Source: Bacillota bacterium (GTDB taxonomy: Bacteria; Bacillota; Clostridia; Lachnospirales; Lachnospiraceae). Taken from it: DNA of 64,000 nucleotides. Under the pieces are notes generated by a model, which saw only the letters and a program-made list of their open reading frames with translations, had not been told where the DNA came from and did no database searches. The translations under genes were made by a program, and so were the position numbers. Within the stretch, counting starts at the first letter, position 1. Each line of letters opens with the position of its first letter. Location: positions 310,001 through 374,000 of the forward strand of contig JAEWQV010000010.1 of the NCBI GenBank assembly GCA_023399055.1. Direction: 5' to 3'. Shown here in pieces: positions 1-8,437 of this stretch.

Positions 1-746
1 CGAATGCTGCCACTCATTTCGCTGCCAATTACAATTCCACCATGTCCATGGATCATATTACAATTGGATATGGTAATGTTTTCACACGGCCTTTTATTCA
101 CCGTAAGTTCCGTCCCTGCTTTGATTGCGATACAATCATCCCCTACATCAATAAAGCAGTCCGAAATACGTACATTACTGCAGCCATTTGGGTTAATCCC
201 ATCTGTGTTGGGCGAGTCTGGCGGATTCTTTATGGTAACTCCCTTAATTAAGACATTGTCACATTGCAAGGGATGAATGGTCCAAACAGGGGAGTTAATT
301 AATGTAACCTGCTCTATTTGCACTCCAATACATTCCTGAAAACAAATAAGATACGGTCGCTTATGTGGCAGGATATTCATTTCCTTCCAAGCACGTTGTC
401 CATTCCCGTTCAAACATCCGTTTCCAAGAACAGCAACCTTTTCTGCCTTATATGCATAGATTAAGGGTCGATACATTTGTCCGGCAACACCTTCAAATTC
501 CACTTCCACCAAGGGATAGTTCTCATAATCATCCTTAAAATCAAGTACAGCACCCGCATCTAGATAAAGTGTCATAAAGCTCTTTAACTCGATAGATCTA
601 GTAGAATAATTACCCGTCGGTACGAAAATAGTACCTCCCCCTTTTTCCTTAAGGGTTCTAACCGCTTGTTCAAAAGCTAAGGTCCAATCCCGTCCCTCAT
701 AGCTTAAGTTTTCAAATTCTTGTATATTCAAATAATTGTTAGTCAT
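1..746 (-). CDS. GH28 polygalacturonase family protein (C-terminus cut by window edge)
   Basis: Only the first 248 residues are present; the frame is still open at base 1. The reading frame starts at the ATG at 746 and gives a right-handed beta-helix type sequence with the GH28 signatures in order: NTDG (around residues 180-183), GDD (202-204) and GHG (234-236). D182, D203 and D204 match the catalytic aspartates of the family. GH28 enzymes hydrolyse alpha-1,4 galacturonosyl bonds in pectin or rhamnogalacturonan. There is no signal peptide, so it probably acts on imported oligogalacturonides in the cytoplasm. It lies downstream of two sugar permeases and a GH105, which fits exo-cleavage of imported pectin fragments. 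Whether it is an exo-galacturonosidase or a rhamnogalacturonan-type enzyme cannot be decided from the visible part. Confidence 0.88.
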   Translation of the reverse strand, partial: MTNNYLNIQEFENLSYEGRDWTLAFEQAVRTLKEKGGGTIFVPTGNYSTRSIELKSFMTLYLDAGAVLDFKDDYENYPLVEVEFEGVAGQMYRPLIYAYKAEKVAVLGNGCLNGNGQRAWKEMNILPHKRPYLICFQECIGVQIEQVTLINSPVWTIHPLQCDNVLIKGVTIKNPPDSPNTDGINPNGCSNVRISDCFIDVGDDCIAIKAGTELTVNKRPCENITISNCNMIHGHGGIVIGSEMSGSI

Positions 747-866
747 TGTATACTCCATTCACTTGTTCTTTGCTTTATAAATAGAAGAACTACACTACTT
801 GAATTTTCTTCCGTTGTTAACCCATATGTTTCCAGGCACTTTTCACTTTACCTTAGCGTAATATAT

Positions 867-890
867 TCGCCCTATACAAGTATAGGGCGA
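867..890 (-). terminator. intercistronic stem-loop
   Basis: A perfect inverted repeat of 11 bases per arm with a 2-base centre (TCGCCCTATAC / GTATAGGGCGA) sits between the permease stop at 925 and the GH28 start at 746. Flanking bases (TTTACCTTA on one side, TAAGGGTAA on the other) can extend the stem. No strong T-run follows on the minus strand, so it may attenuate transcription or stabilise mRNA rather than terminate fully. Confidence 0.5.
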
Positions 891-924
891 GTAAGGGTAA
901 GTAAAGATTATACGTTTGCTAAGT

Positions 925-1782
925 TTATCCTTTCACACCGCCAGCTTGAATACCATCGACAAAGGTTCTCTGTGCTGCAAAGAATATAACTAAGGAAGGA
1001 ATAATGGATATCAAGGATACCGCCAAAACCCTGTTCCAGGCAAAACCAGCATCTGCATCCATGGAAATCTTAACAAAGATTGCAGCCGGATAATTTGTTG
1101 GTGTCTTAACATAGAGCAACGGTCCCATATAATCGTTCGACGACCACATAAATTGGAACAGAGCGCAAGACACAATTGCCGGTTTTAATAACGGAGAAAT
1201 AACCTTAATTAAAATCTGTACTACATTACAACCGTCAATTTTCGCTGCTTCTTCCAGTTCTTTGGGAATAGTTCTCATAAACTGAACCAACATAAAGACA
1301 AAGTAAGTATCCACAGCAAATAAGGTTGGAACAATTAGTGCCAGGTACAGATTCGAATCAATCCATCCAAACTTATTGAACAAAATATATTGTGGAACAT
1401 TTAAAACAACCTGTGGTAAGAATAAAGTAGACATCAATAATGCAAATAATAAGTTACGTCCTCTAAAGCGAAATCTACCAAATCCATAAGCCGTAACCGT
1501 TGCCGATATTACGGTAAAAATTACTTTTGGTATAACAAATTTATAAGTATTAATCATAGCTTTTAAAATGTCAATTTGGCCGCTATAGCTTTTCACTGCT
1601 TCTTTATATCCATCAAAGCTTACCTGTTTGGGAATTAATCCTATTCCACTAAAAATCTCACTGTTACTTTTAAAGGTAGCACTTATCATCCATAGGAGCG
1701 GGTATACCATTACAAATCCAACCAGCACCAGAATGATATATCGAAGGATAGTATTTAACGACTTCTTTTTTCCGTATTGCAT
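925..1782 (-). CDS. carbohydrate ABC transporter permease (MalG type, CUT1)
   Basis: A 285-residue integral membrane protein with about six hydrophobic segments, the first near residues 13-34. The cytoplasmic loop carries an EAA motif (EEAAKIDGCN, around residues 176-185), which docks the ATPase in binding-protein-dependent sugar importers. Length and C-terminus (QAGGVKG-type tail) match the MalG/AraQ family. It follows its partner permease with only 5 bases between them, so the two form the translocation channel of one importer. The binding protein is the lipoprotein at 4052-5434. Neighbouring GH105 and GH28 enzymes suggest the cargo is an unsaturated galacturonate or rhamnogalacturonan oligosaccharide; the substrate is inferred from context only. 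Confidence 0.9.
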   Translation of the reverse strand: MQYGKKKSLNTILRYIILVLVGFVMVYPLLWMISATFKSNSEIFSGIGLIPKQVSFDGYKEAVKSYSGQIDILKAMINTYKFVIPKVIFTVISATVTAYGFGRFRFRGRNLLFALLMSTLFLPQVVLNVPQYILFNKFGWIDSNLYLALIVPTLFAVDTYFVFMLVQFMRTIPKELEEAAKIDGCNVVQILIKVISPLLKPAIVSCALFQFMWSSNDYMGPLLYVKTPTNYPAAIFVKISMDADAGFAWNRVLAVSLISIIPSLVIFFAAQRTFVDGIQAGGVKG

Positions 1783-1787
1783 GCCTG

Positions 1788-2720
1788 CTACCTCCTCTCA
1801 TCATCATAGTAAACCCAGTATTTTTGACTTATAAAGGCTATTATCGTGAATGTCATTACAATAACAAACATTAGCCAAGCCATTGCACTTGCCATACCCA
1901 TCTCATACCGTTCAAATGCATTGTTATATACTAAGAGAGAGATTAAGGTAGTCGAATTTCTAGGTCCGCCCTGAGTAATAATGTAAGGACCGTTAAACTC
2001 CTGGAAGGCTTGACATAATTGAGTTACTAAGTTGTAGAAGATAACCGGGGTTATAATTGGTACTGTTATTTTAAAGAATTGACGCCATTTTCCTGCTCCA
2101 TCGATTGCAGCTGCTTCATAAAGATCCTGAGGAACTCCTTTCAGTGCAGCTAAAAAGATAACCATGGCAGATCCAAATTGCCATACACGAAGCAGACAGA
2201 TAATAAACAAAGAATAAGAGGGATCACTAAGCCATTTGGGACCTTCTACACCAACAAATTCAAGAACACTATTGATTAATCCATCATCTCGAAATAGCGC
2301 TTTCCATAGAACTGCAATTGCCACAGAACCTCCAAGGATGGATGGAATATAATACGCAGTTCGAAAGAAATTAACTCCTCTAAGCTTAAAATTTAATATG
2401 TAAGCAATAAACAGTGACACAATTAGTTTAAATGGAACTGTAATAAAGGCGTATTTAAATGTCACTTCAAATGCTTTCATAATCTTATCCGTTTTAAAAA
2501 TATGTAGGTAATTCATAAAACCAACTTCTTTAATTCCGTCAAACAATTGATAATCAGTGAAGCTATAAGCTAACGAAGAGCCGAACGGATATAATTTAAA
2601 TACAATAAATCCAATTAGCCACGGAAGTATAAAGAAGAACCCTACATTACGTTTGTACATCTTTTTTAAAGAATTATTATTTTGGATTACTGGTGTGACA
2701 TTTGCACTATTCTTTGCCAT
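1788..2720 (-). CDS. carbohydrate ABC transporter permease (MalF type, CUT1)
   Basis: About 310 residues, six predicted membrane spans and the EAA loop (YEAAAIDGAGKW) typical of MalF/UgpA permeases. An in-frame ATG exists at 2738, but the ATG at 2720 is preferred because GGGGG lies just upstream of it (TATGGGGGTATCTT then ATG). This start overlaps the end of the GH105 gene by 14 bases, which points to translational coupling. It pairs with the MalG-type permease immediately downstream. Together with the lipoprotein at 4052-5434 they form one complete importer lacking its ATPase, which in Firmicutes is commonly a shared MsmX-type protein encoded elsewhere. Confidence 0.88.
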   Translation of the reverse strand: MAKNSANVTPVIQNNNSLKKMYKRNVGFFFILPWLIGFIVFKLYPFGSSLAYSFTDYQLFDGIKEVGFMNYLHIFKTDKIMKAFEVTFKYAFITVPFKLIVSLFIAYILNFKLRGVNFFRTAYYIPSILGGSVAIAVLWKALFRDDGLINSVLEFVGVEGPKWLSDPSYSLFIICLLRVWQFGSAMVIFLAALKGVPQDLYEAAAIDGAGKWRQFFKITVPIITPVIFYNLVTQLCQAFQEFNGPYIITQGGPRNSTTLISLLVYNNAFERYEMGMASAMAWLMFVIVMTFTIIAFISQKYWVYYDDERR

Positions 2721-3846
2721 AAGATACCCCCATATCATCTTTTTGAAGCATTAACCACTGCGAATATGCCATTAGAAATGCCCCAACCCCTTTGGGATCA
2801 TCGCATACTATTTTCTCAGATAAATAATATGCAATACTGCCATCTCTTTCTTTCCCTGGACCTAGACCTGCAACGGAACAGATATCGCACAGAGTAAGGT
2901 CTTCGTCCTTTTGAATTAGCTTTTGTCCAGCTAATTCTATGAAAATTCCCTCCCCTAACTTTTTGTAATCCTCCTTCTTAAGTACTCCCAAATTACAGCC
3001 TTTCATAATGGAATACCCTATCATTGCTGTACCGGAGGTTTCTAAGTAATTGCCCTCTATGTTATCTTTATCAATAATTTGATAAAATAATTTACTATCT
3101 TCATCCTGGTATTTTAAGATACCATTCACCGCTTCTTTATAAAGATTTGTTAAGAAATTGAATTCTTCCGAATTCTTATTGGAATCCAAACAAATCATTT
3201 CGCTTAACGTATCAATGAGCGCCATAAGATACCATCCTACCGAACGAAGCCAAAAATTTGGAGACTGACCAGTTATGTTATTCGCCCAGCTTTGTATTTT
3301 TGCTTCATCGAAAGCATGATAATATAACTCCTTTTCACTATTATATAAGTATAATCTTACATTATTAAACTGATTTATAACATCCTTACACCCAATACCA
3401 TTGTTATATTTTAGTTCATATGCCATTGAAAAGGGTTGCGCCATATAAAGTCCATCCAACCAGATTTGATTGGGATATATCTTTTTATGCCAGAAATTGC
3501 CGCATTTTGTTCTGGGGTGTGTCTTTAACTGGTCATATACCGTATCAATTGCCAAACGATATTTTTCTTCCCCCGTTACTTCATATAAAAAATGCAGTAC
3601 TTTCCCCGTATTAATATTGTCTATATTATAGTTTTCTTTTTCAAAGGTCCGAATACTACCATCTGCACCAACAAAGTGATCTATGTATTTGATTACAAAA
3701 TTCTTATAGTATTCATCCCCAGTTGCCTCATATAATTGCACACAGCCAATCAACACACAGCCGTCCTCATAGTTCCAGAAATCCTTGTAATTCTTGTAAT
3801 TATCTAAGTATTTTCTTATAAACCGAGCTATGACGAAATGCTCCAT
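2707..3846 (-). CDS. GH105 unsaturated rhamnogalacturonyl/glucuronyl hydrolase
   Basis: A 379-residue alpha/alpha-barrel protein of the YteR/YesR family. Visible signatures are IWLDGLYMA (around residues 130-138), whose Asp is the catalytic residue in characterised GH105 enzymes, and FWLRSVGWYLMALID. The family removes the 4,5-unsaturated galacturonate left at the non-reducing end by pectate or rhamnogalacturonan lyases, by hydrating the double bond. There is no signal peptide, so it acts on imported lyase products. The start has AAGGAG seven bases upstream. The gene lies between the binding protein and the permeases of the same operon, so enzyme and importer are probably made together. Confidence 0.9.
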   Translation of the reverse strand: MEHFVIARFIRKYLDNYKNYKDFWNYEDGCVLIGCVQLYEATGDEYYKNFVIKYIDHFVGADGSIRTFEKENYNIDNINTGKVLHFLYEVTGEEKYRLAIDTVYDQLKTHPRTKCGNFWHKKIYPNQIWLDGLYMAQPFSMAYELKYNNGIGCKDVINQFNNVRLYLYNSEKELYYHAFDEAKIQSWANNITGQSPNFWLRSVGWYLMALIDTLSEMICLDSNKNSEEFNFLTNLYKEAVNGILKYQDEDSKLFYQIIDKDNIEGNYLETSGTAMIGYSIMKGCNLGVLKKEDYKKLGEGIFIELAGQKLIQKDEDLTLCDICSVAGLGPGKERDGSIAYYLSEKIVCDDPKGVGAFLMAYSQWLMLQKDDMGVSYGKE

Positions 3847-3916
3847 TCCTTATCTCCTTTATGTTCCCCAATAGTAACAAAGTCAGCATATAACATTTGA
3901 TTATAAAAATCACTAA

Positions 3917-3960
3917 GAGGGCTGGTCTAAGGTTAAGTCCTTATAACCTCAAACCAGCTC
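3917..3960 (-). terminator. stem-loop after the binding-protein gene
   Basis: Imperfect inverted repeat (GGGCTGGTCTAAGGTTAAG against CTTATAACCTCAAACCAGCTC). On the minus strand it is followed by a T-rich stretch (ATTTTTAT). It lies between the binding protein (stop at 4052) and GH105 (start 3846). This position allows partial termination, giving more binding protein than permease and enzyme. Confidence 0.6.
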
Positions 3961-3998
3961 CTACAAAATATATAAATTATTTACTTTTGTAAATACTC

Positions 3999-4051
3999 AG
4001 AGCCAAACAGCGAGGAAACCGCAGGTTTTCGAGCTTGTTCTGAATAGTTAC
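3999..4051. repeat. short interspersed repeat, copy 1
   Basis: Begins directly after the stop codon of the binding-protein gene. The segments AGAGCCAAACAGCGAGGAAA and TTCTGAATAGTTAC recur in the same order and spacing at 26229-26277. The middle part differs (GCAGGTTTTCGAGCTTG here, TTCAAGCTCGG there). AAACC and GGTTT can form a small hairpin in this copy. Both copies lie downstream of minus-strand genes. Confidence 0.7.
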
Positions 4052-5434
4052 TTAATTTGAATATACACTTGTGATACCATCTATTAAGGTCTGTGCTGCT
4101 TCATCGATAGAGTAATCACCATAGCTAAAGCCACTCATTACATCCCAATAAATTCCGTCTGGTTGATTCTTTAGTTCAGCTGCTTCAAACTTAGGATCTA
4201 ATGGGAAGGAAGTCCATGCTAATACCTTTCCATTTGCTTCAGCAACTGTTGGATCAAGCAATGCTTTTTCCGTACAGATTGCTAATGCATTCTGATTCAA
4301 TGGAATACCTCTTTCCGCAGCCATAATCTCAACACCTGCTTGTTCGTTTAACAAGAAGTTGATTAACATAGCGCTTTCCTTTGGATGCTGTGTTGTTTCT
4401 GTAATTGCAAAACCTAAGGAAACCTTGGAGAAGCCACCCTGATGAGTTCCCATATCTTTAAAATACTCTCCAACCATAAATCCGGCACCACCATCAGCTA
4501 ATGCAGACTTAAATTTAGCAGCAGAGGAATCCCACTCAAAAATTCCCGCATATTTTCCTTCAATCCATTTTGGATTCTTATCCATAGATTCTGCGCCATC
4601 ACCGATAATAGTTTCGATGGTAGGGATAACATGCTTCTCTTCCAATGTTTTAAAGAACTCTAAACCAGCTTTAATTTCTTCAGCGGTATATTGAAGTGCA
4701 TTATCAGCAACCCAAGGTTTGCCATATACAGATTCAAGATAATATACCATAAGAATCATTCTGTCATATTCGTTAATTCCTAATGGATAATAATCATCCC
4801 CGAGTACTGTCTTGAAGGTTTCACCAGCTGCATATAACTCTTCTAATGAAGTAGGTGTAGCAATTCCTGCTAAATCAAAAGTTGCTTTATTCCAATAAAA
4901 AATTCTACCAGATAAGGATACCGGAATTGCCTGTAACTCTCCAGCTAACGTACACTGCTCCAAAGCCCCTTGATCATATGCATCCAGTTTAATAATATCG
5001 GAATATTGATTTAGATCCATAAATACACTGCCATCTGAACTAAAAGAGGTAATCCAGTTCCAGTTAATCTGGTTAACATCTGGAGCTGTCTTTGTTGAAA
5101 AAGCTGTTGCCATGTTTGTTTCCCAATCGGTCCAGGCACCGTACTGTGTTTCAACTGTTATGTAAGGATATGTTTCCATAAACTTCTCAACAGCTGCCAA
5201 GGTTGCCTCATGTCTTGTGTCTCCGCCCCACCATGAAAATTTGATTGTAACTGGTTCAGGTGTTTCATCTTCAACTACAGGTTCCGGAGTTGTTGTTGGT
5301 TCAGGTGCATCAGTAGCCTCCACCTGATCTTTTGAAGGATCTGCATCTTTGCTTGTTTCAGCATTATCCTTTGCACATGCTGCTAAAGAAAATACCATAC
5401 CCAGCGTTAATAATAATGCAATGATTTTTTTCAT
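4052..5434 (-). CDS. sugar ABC transporter substrate-binding lipoprotein
   Basis: A 460-residue family 1 extracellular solute-binding protein. The N-terminus has a basic start, a hydrophobic core and a lipobox (SLAAC) with the lipidated Cys at residue 20. A Pro/Glu/Thr-rich tether follows (around residues 35-60), then a MalE-like two-lobed domain starting near IKFSWWGG. AAGGAG precedes the ATG. It is the first gene of the minus-strand operon with GH105, two permeases and GH28, and has its own promoter at 5536-5564. It probably captures pectin-derived oligosaccharides outside the membrane; the ligand is not deducible from sequence. Confidence 0.92.
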   Translation of the reverse strand: MKKIIALLLTLGMVFSLAACAKDNAETSKDADPSKDQVEATDAPEPTTTPEPVVEDETPEPVTIKFSWWGGDTRHEATLAAVEKFMETYPYITVETQYGAWTDWETNMATAFSTKTAPDVNQINWNWITSFSSDGSVFMDLNQYSDIIKLDAYDQGALEQCTLAGELQAIPVSLSGRIFYWNKATFDLAGIATPTSLEELYAAGETFKTVLGDDYYPLGINEYDRMILMVYYLESVYGKPWVADNALQYTAEEIKAGLEFFKTLEEKHVIPTIETIIGDGAESMDKNPKWIEGKYAGIFEWDSSAAKFKSALADGGAGFMVGEYFKDMGTHQGGFSKVSLGFAITETTQHPKESAMLINFLLNEQAGVEIMAAERGIPLNQNALAICTEKALLDPTVAEANGKVLAWTSFPLDPKFEAAELKNQPDGIYWDVMSGFSYGDYSIDEAAQTLIDGITSVYSN

Positions 5435-5516
5435 CTTGTTCTCTCCTTTAATATATTTATTTTTTCATAAACAAGCCCCACTTGTTATGAATAAAATCAG
5501 AATAAGAAAAAACATA

Positions 5517-5530
5517 TGTAAGTGCTTTCA
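5517..5530. promoter_or_regulatory. LacI-family operator-like site (or cre) at the binding-protein promoter
   Basis: TGTAAGTGCTTTCA is an imperfect dyad. It overlaps the expected transcription start of the minus-strand promoter at 5536-5564. On the minus strand it differs from the CcpA cre consensus at only one central position. A similar site, TGTAAGTATTTACA, lies at 5680-5693, close to the divergent lacI-type gene. Either that regulator or CcpA could bind. Confidence 0.45.
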
Positions 5531-5535
5531 TCAAC

Positions 5536-5564
5536 ATCTTATCCTATAATCCCCTTCTCGTCAA
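5536..5564 (-). promoter_or_regulatory. sigma-A promoter of the binding-protein operon
   Basis: On the minus strand TTGACG and TAAGAT are separated by exactly 17 bases. The site is about 100 bases upstream of the binding-protein ATG. It is the best match to a housekeeping promoter in the divergent spacer 5435-5789. Confidence 0.6.
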
Positions 5565-5677
5565 TAGTTATTTGAGCATTTTTTATCAATATCCTATTAA
5601 TTTTACATTTCTTTTGTTAAATTTGTATTTTATTAATGTTTATATTGTAATTATTACATCTATGTTGTATAATTCCC

Positions 5678-5695
5678 TATGTAAGTATTTACATA
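5678..5695. promoter_or_regulatory. palindromic operator candidate in the lacI upstream region
   Basis: TATGTAAGTATTTACATA is nearly a perfect dyad with TGTAA half-sites. Another TGTAA-TTA-TTACA dyad lies at 5646-5658. Both are in the spacer between the divergent operons and share half-sites with the element at 5517-5530, which suggests sites for the adjacent LacI-family regulator. Confidence 0.45.
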
Positions 5696-5739
5696 TTATT
5701 GTAACAATTATTACGATTTATCTTGTAATATAAAAAAAC

Positions 5740-5768
5740 TTGTTTTACACTGTTTTGTATAGTATAAG
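5740..5768 (+). promoter_or_regulatory. candidate promoter of the lacI-uxaC operon
   Basis: TTGTTT, 17 bases, then TATAAG on the plus strand, just ahead of the AGAGG ribosome site of the regulator. The predicted start leaves a very short leader, so this is only a candidate. Confidence 0.35.
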
Positions 5769-5789
5769 ACAAAAAAGAGGAACCCCAAT

Positions 5790-6794
5790 ATGAATATATA
5801 CGATATATCTAAGAAAGCCGGTGTATCCATTGCCACCGTTTCCCGTGTAATTAACGGCAATTCCTATGTTAGTGAGAAAACCAAGCAGAAAGTGTTAGAT
5901 GTAATAGAAGAATGTGATTATACTCCAAATGCCTTTGCCAGGGGATTGGGGCTGAAAACCATGAAAATAGTAGGAATCATGTGTGCAGATTCCTCCGATC
6001 CCTATGTTGCAAAAGCAATTTTCTTAATTGAACAGGAACTAAGACGTAATGGTTACGATGCTTTTCTATGCTGTACAGGATATGACGTTAAAGAAAAGCA
6101 GTATTATATGAACCTTCTCCTTTCAAAACACACAGATGCTATTATACTAGTTGGTTCCAACTTCGTAGAAGCAGACAGTGAAAAGAATCAATATATTAAA
6201 GAAGCAGCAAAGACTGTTCCAATCATGATAATAAATGGTGCTTTGAGTGGAGAAAATATTTATTGCACACTTTGCGACGACTACCAAGCAGTATACGAAG
6301 CAACAAAAGCCTTACAAAACAGTGGTTGCAAGAACATAATGTATTTATACAATGCCAATTCTTATAGCGGACAAAAGAAATTATCTGGTTATCTCGCAGC
6401 AGTTAATCCAGATAACAAGCCAATGAAGAACAATCCTTATGTACAATACATTAATGGAACAATTACCGAGGTTGCTAATCACCTTAACAACATTTATATG
6501 AAAACGCTTACATTCGATGCTATTATGACCTCAGATGACAGCCTTGCAATTAGTGTATTAAAGTTTGCAAAGCAAAATAAAATAGTTGTTCCCGAACAAC
6601 TATCTGTGATTGGCTATAACAACTCCATAATCTCCGAATGCAGCGACCCCGAATTAACTTCTATTGATAATAAATTAGAAGCTGTTAGCAGTAATTGCGT
6701 TACCACTCTGATGGGCGTTCTGCAGGGGCAGCCAGTTCCATTAAAAACAGTTTTTTCAGCAGAGATCATAAAACGAGGCACCACCCGTTTCTAA
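5790..6794 (+). CDS. LacI family transcriptional regulator
   Basis: 334 residues. An N-terminal LacI helix-turn-helix (residues 2-24, ISKKAGVSIATVSRVINGN) and hinge helix precede a periplasmic-binding-protein-like effector domain (about 60-334, including TSDDSLAISVLKF and LSVIGYNN). It is divergent from the pectin transporter operon and 45 bases ahead of uronate isomerase. It therefore probably controls one or both, with a uronate or pectin metabolite as inducer. Two TGTAAG dyads in the spacer are likely targets. A sequence fitting the cre consensus lies inside the gene at 6499-6512. Confidence 0.9.
   Translation: MNIYDISKKAGVSIATVSRVINGNSYVSEKTKQKVLDVIEECDYTPNAFARGLGLKTMKIVGIMCADSSDPYVAKAIFLIEQELRRNGYDAFLCCTGYDVKEKQYYMNLLLSKHTDAIILVGSNFVEADSEKNQYIKEAAKTVPIMIINGALSGENIYCTLCDDYQAVYEATKALQNSGCKNIMYLYNANSYSGQKKLSGYLAAVNPDNKPMKNNPYVQYINGTITEVANHLNNIYMKTLTFDAIMTSDDSLAISVLKFAKQNKIVVPEQLSVIGYNNSIISECSDPELTSIDNKLEAVSSNCVTTLMGVLQGQPVPLKTVFSAEIIKRGTTRF
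6499..6512. promoter_or_regulatory. cre-like sequence inside the lacI-type gene
   Basis: TGAAAACGCTTACA fits the 14-base cre consensus (TGWAANCGNTNWCA) at all positions. It is inside coding sequence upstream of uxaC, where a bound CcpA could act as a roadblock. A chance match in coding DNA is equally possible. Confidence 0.25.
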
Positions 6795-6839
6795 GATAAA
6801 TAAAATACTGTGCATTACAGTGACATTAAGGAGGCAACC

Positions 6840-8240
6840 TTGAAACAATTTTTAGACGATGATTTTCTTTTAACAACGGAAACTGCAAAGAATTTGTATC
6901 ACAATTATGCAAAGAAGCTCCCCGTAATAGACTACCATTGCCATATTAACCCGATGGAAATAGCTACTGACCGCAAATTCAATAATATTACTCAGGTTTG
7001 GTTGGGAGGAGATCATTACAAATGGCGATTAATGAGAGCAAATGGCATCGACGAATATTACATAACCGGTGATGCTCCCGACAAGGAAAAGTTCGTGAAA
7101 TGGGCAGAGACCTTATCTTCTTGTATTGGAAACCCTTTATATCATTGGAGCCACTTAGAACTTCAGCGCTACTTTGATTTTCATGGTTTTCTTAATAAAG
7201 ATACCGCTGAAGAAGTATGGCAGCACTGTAACGAAAAGCTTGCCGATCCATCTATGAGCGCAAGAAACATCATTAAAAACTCCAATGTTACACACATTTG
7301 TACCACCGATGACCCTATCGACGATTTGGAATGGCATCAAAAAATTGCCGAGGATGTGTCCTTCGATGTTAAAGTTTTACCCGCTTGGAGACCGGATAAA
7401 GCTATGAATTTGGAACAGCTGGAGTATCTAGTATATATTGAGAAGCTAGAAAAGAAAACAGGAGTAAAAATTAACAGTTTCTCCTCTTTACTTAAAGCTT
7501 TAAAAAATCGCATTGAATATTTTAATGATAGAAATTGCCGAGTTTCGGATCATGCATTGGATTATATTATGTACGAGCCTACATCAGAAAAAACCATTAA
7601 CGAAATTTTTAAAAAGCGACTTCAGGATATCCCTCTTACAAAATTAGAAATCAAGCAATTCAAGACTGCCTTTTTAATTTCCATGGGGAAAATCTATCAT
7701 GAACTTGATTGGGTGATGCAACTTCACTACGGCTGCAAAAGAGATAACAACACACCTGCTTATCATAAGCTTGGTCCTGATACCGGTTATGATTGTATTA
7801 ACAATAACGCTCCTTCTAATCAGATGTCCGAACTTTTAAACGCACTGCATACTATGGATAGCTTACCCAAAACAATTATCTACAGTCTAAATCCTTCAGA
7901 TAACGCTGTGATTGACAGTATTATCGGCTGTTTCCAGGACTCTACCATTCAAGGAAAGATCCAGCACGGAAGCGCTTGGTGGTTTAATGATCACAAAAAA
8001 GGAATGCTCGAGCAATTAACTTCACTGGCTAACATAGGACTTCTTGCTGGTTTTGTTGGAATGCTAACCGATTCAAGAAGCTTCCTTTCCTATCCCAGAC
8101 ATGAATATTTCCGCCGTATCCTTTGTGATTTATTCGGAACTTGGGTCGAGAACGGTGAATATCCACCAGACTACAAAACCTTAGGTACACTCGTCAACAA
8201 TATATCCTATTATAACGCGCTTAATTATTTTAGGTTTTAA
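6840..8240 (+). CDS. uxaC: glucuronate/galacturonate isomerase
   Basis: Uronate isomerase of the amidohydrolase superfamily. It converts D-galacturonate to D-tagaturonate and D-glucuronate to D-fructuronate, the first intracellular step after pectin saccharification. The N-terminus (KQFLDDDFLL, ETAKNLYH, IDYHCHINP with the metal-binding HxH) and the C-terminal YPRHEYFRRILC and NISYYNA segments are characteristic. The start is taken as the TTG at 6840 because AAGGAGG lies five bases upstream and the resulting 466 residues match the family. An in-frame ATG at 6810 has no ribosome site and adds ten non-conserved residues. No uxaB/uxuB or uxaA/uxuA gene follows, so later steps are encoded elsewhere. 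Confidence 0.95.
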   Translation: MKQFLDDDFLLTTETAKNLYHNYAKKLPVIDYHCHINPMEIATDRKFNNITQVWLGGDHYKWRLMRANGIDEYYITGDAPDKEKFVKWAETLSSCIGNPLYHWSHLELQRYFDFHGFLNKDTAEEVWQHCNEKLADPSMSARNIIKNSNVTHICTTDDPIDDLEWHQKIAEDVSFDVKVLPAWRPDKAMNLEQLEYLVYIEKLEKKTGVKINSFSSLLKALKNRIEYFNDRNCRVSDHALDYIMYEPTSEKTINEIFKKRLQDIPLTKLEIKQFKTAFLISMGKIYHELDWVMQLHYGCKRDNNTPAYHKLGPDTGYDCINNNAPSNQMSELLNALHTMDSLPKTIIYSLNPSDNAVIDSIIGCFQDSTIQGKIQHGSAWWFNDHKKGMLEQLTSLANIGLLAGFVGMLTDSRSFLSYPRHEYFRRILCDLFGTWVENGEYPPDYKTLGTLVNNISYYNALNYFRF

Positions 8241-8331
8241 CCTCTGCTTAGCGGTTAACCTAGCGTTAGAACAGGATATAATATTGAATAACTGACAACT
8301 AACCCACTCAGCATATGACTATATGCGAAAA

Positions 8332-8383
8332 AAAGCAGCGACAAACTAACTTTTAATGTTAATTTGCCACTGCTTTCTTTTTA
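8332..8383. terminator. bidirectional terminator between uxaC and the DUF5107 gene
   Basis: Long inverted repeat (AAAGCAGCGACAAACTAAC against GTTAATTTGCCACTGCTTT) flanked by an A-run on the left and a T-run on the right. It sits between convergent genes ending at 8240 and 8438 and can serve both strands. Confidence 0.8.
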
Positions 8384-8437
8384 TAATAGATCAATTTTCC
8401 ATACTCAAAACGTTAGACCTTATATAACAAACAGCTT

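Noticed and set aside
6810..6839. ATG at 6810 as the start of uxaC
   Set aside because: No ribosome site precedes it, the added residues are not typical of the family, and AAGGAGG lies directly ahead of the in-frame TTG at 6840.
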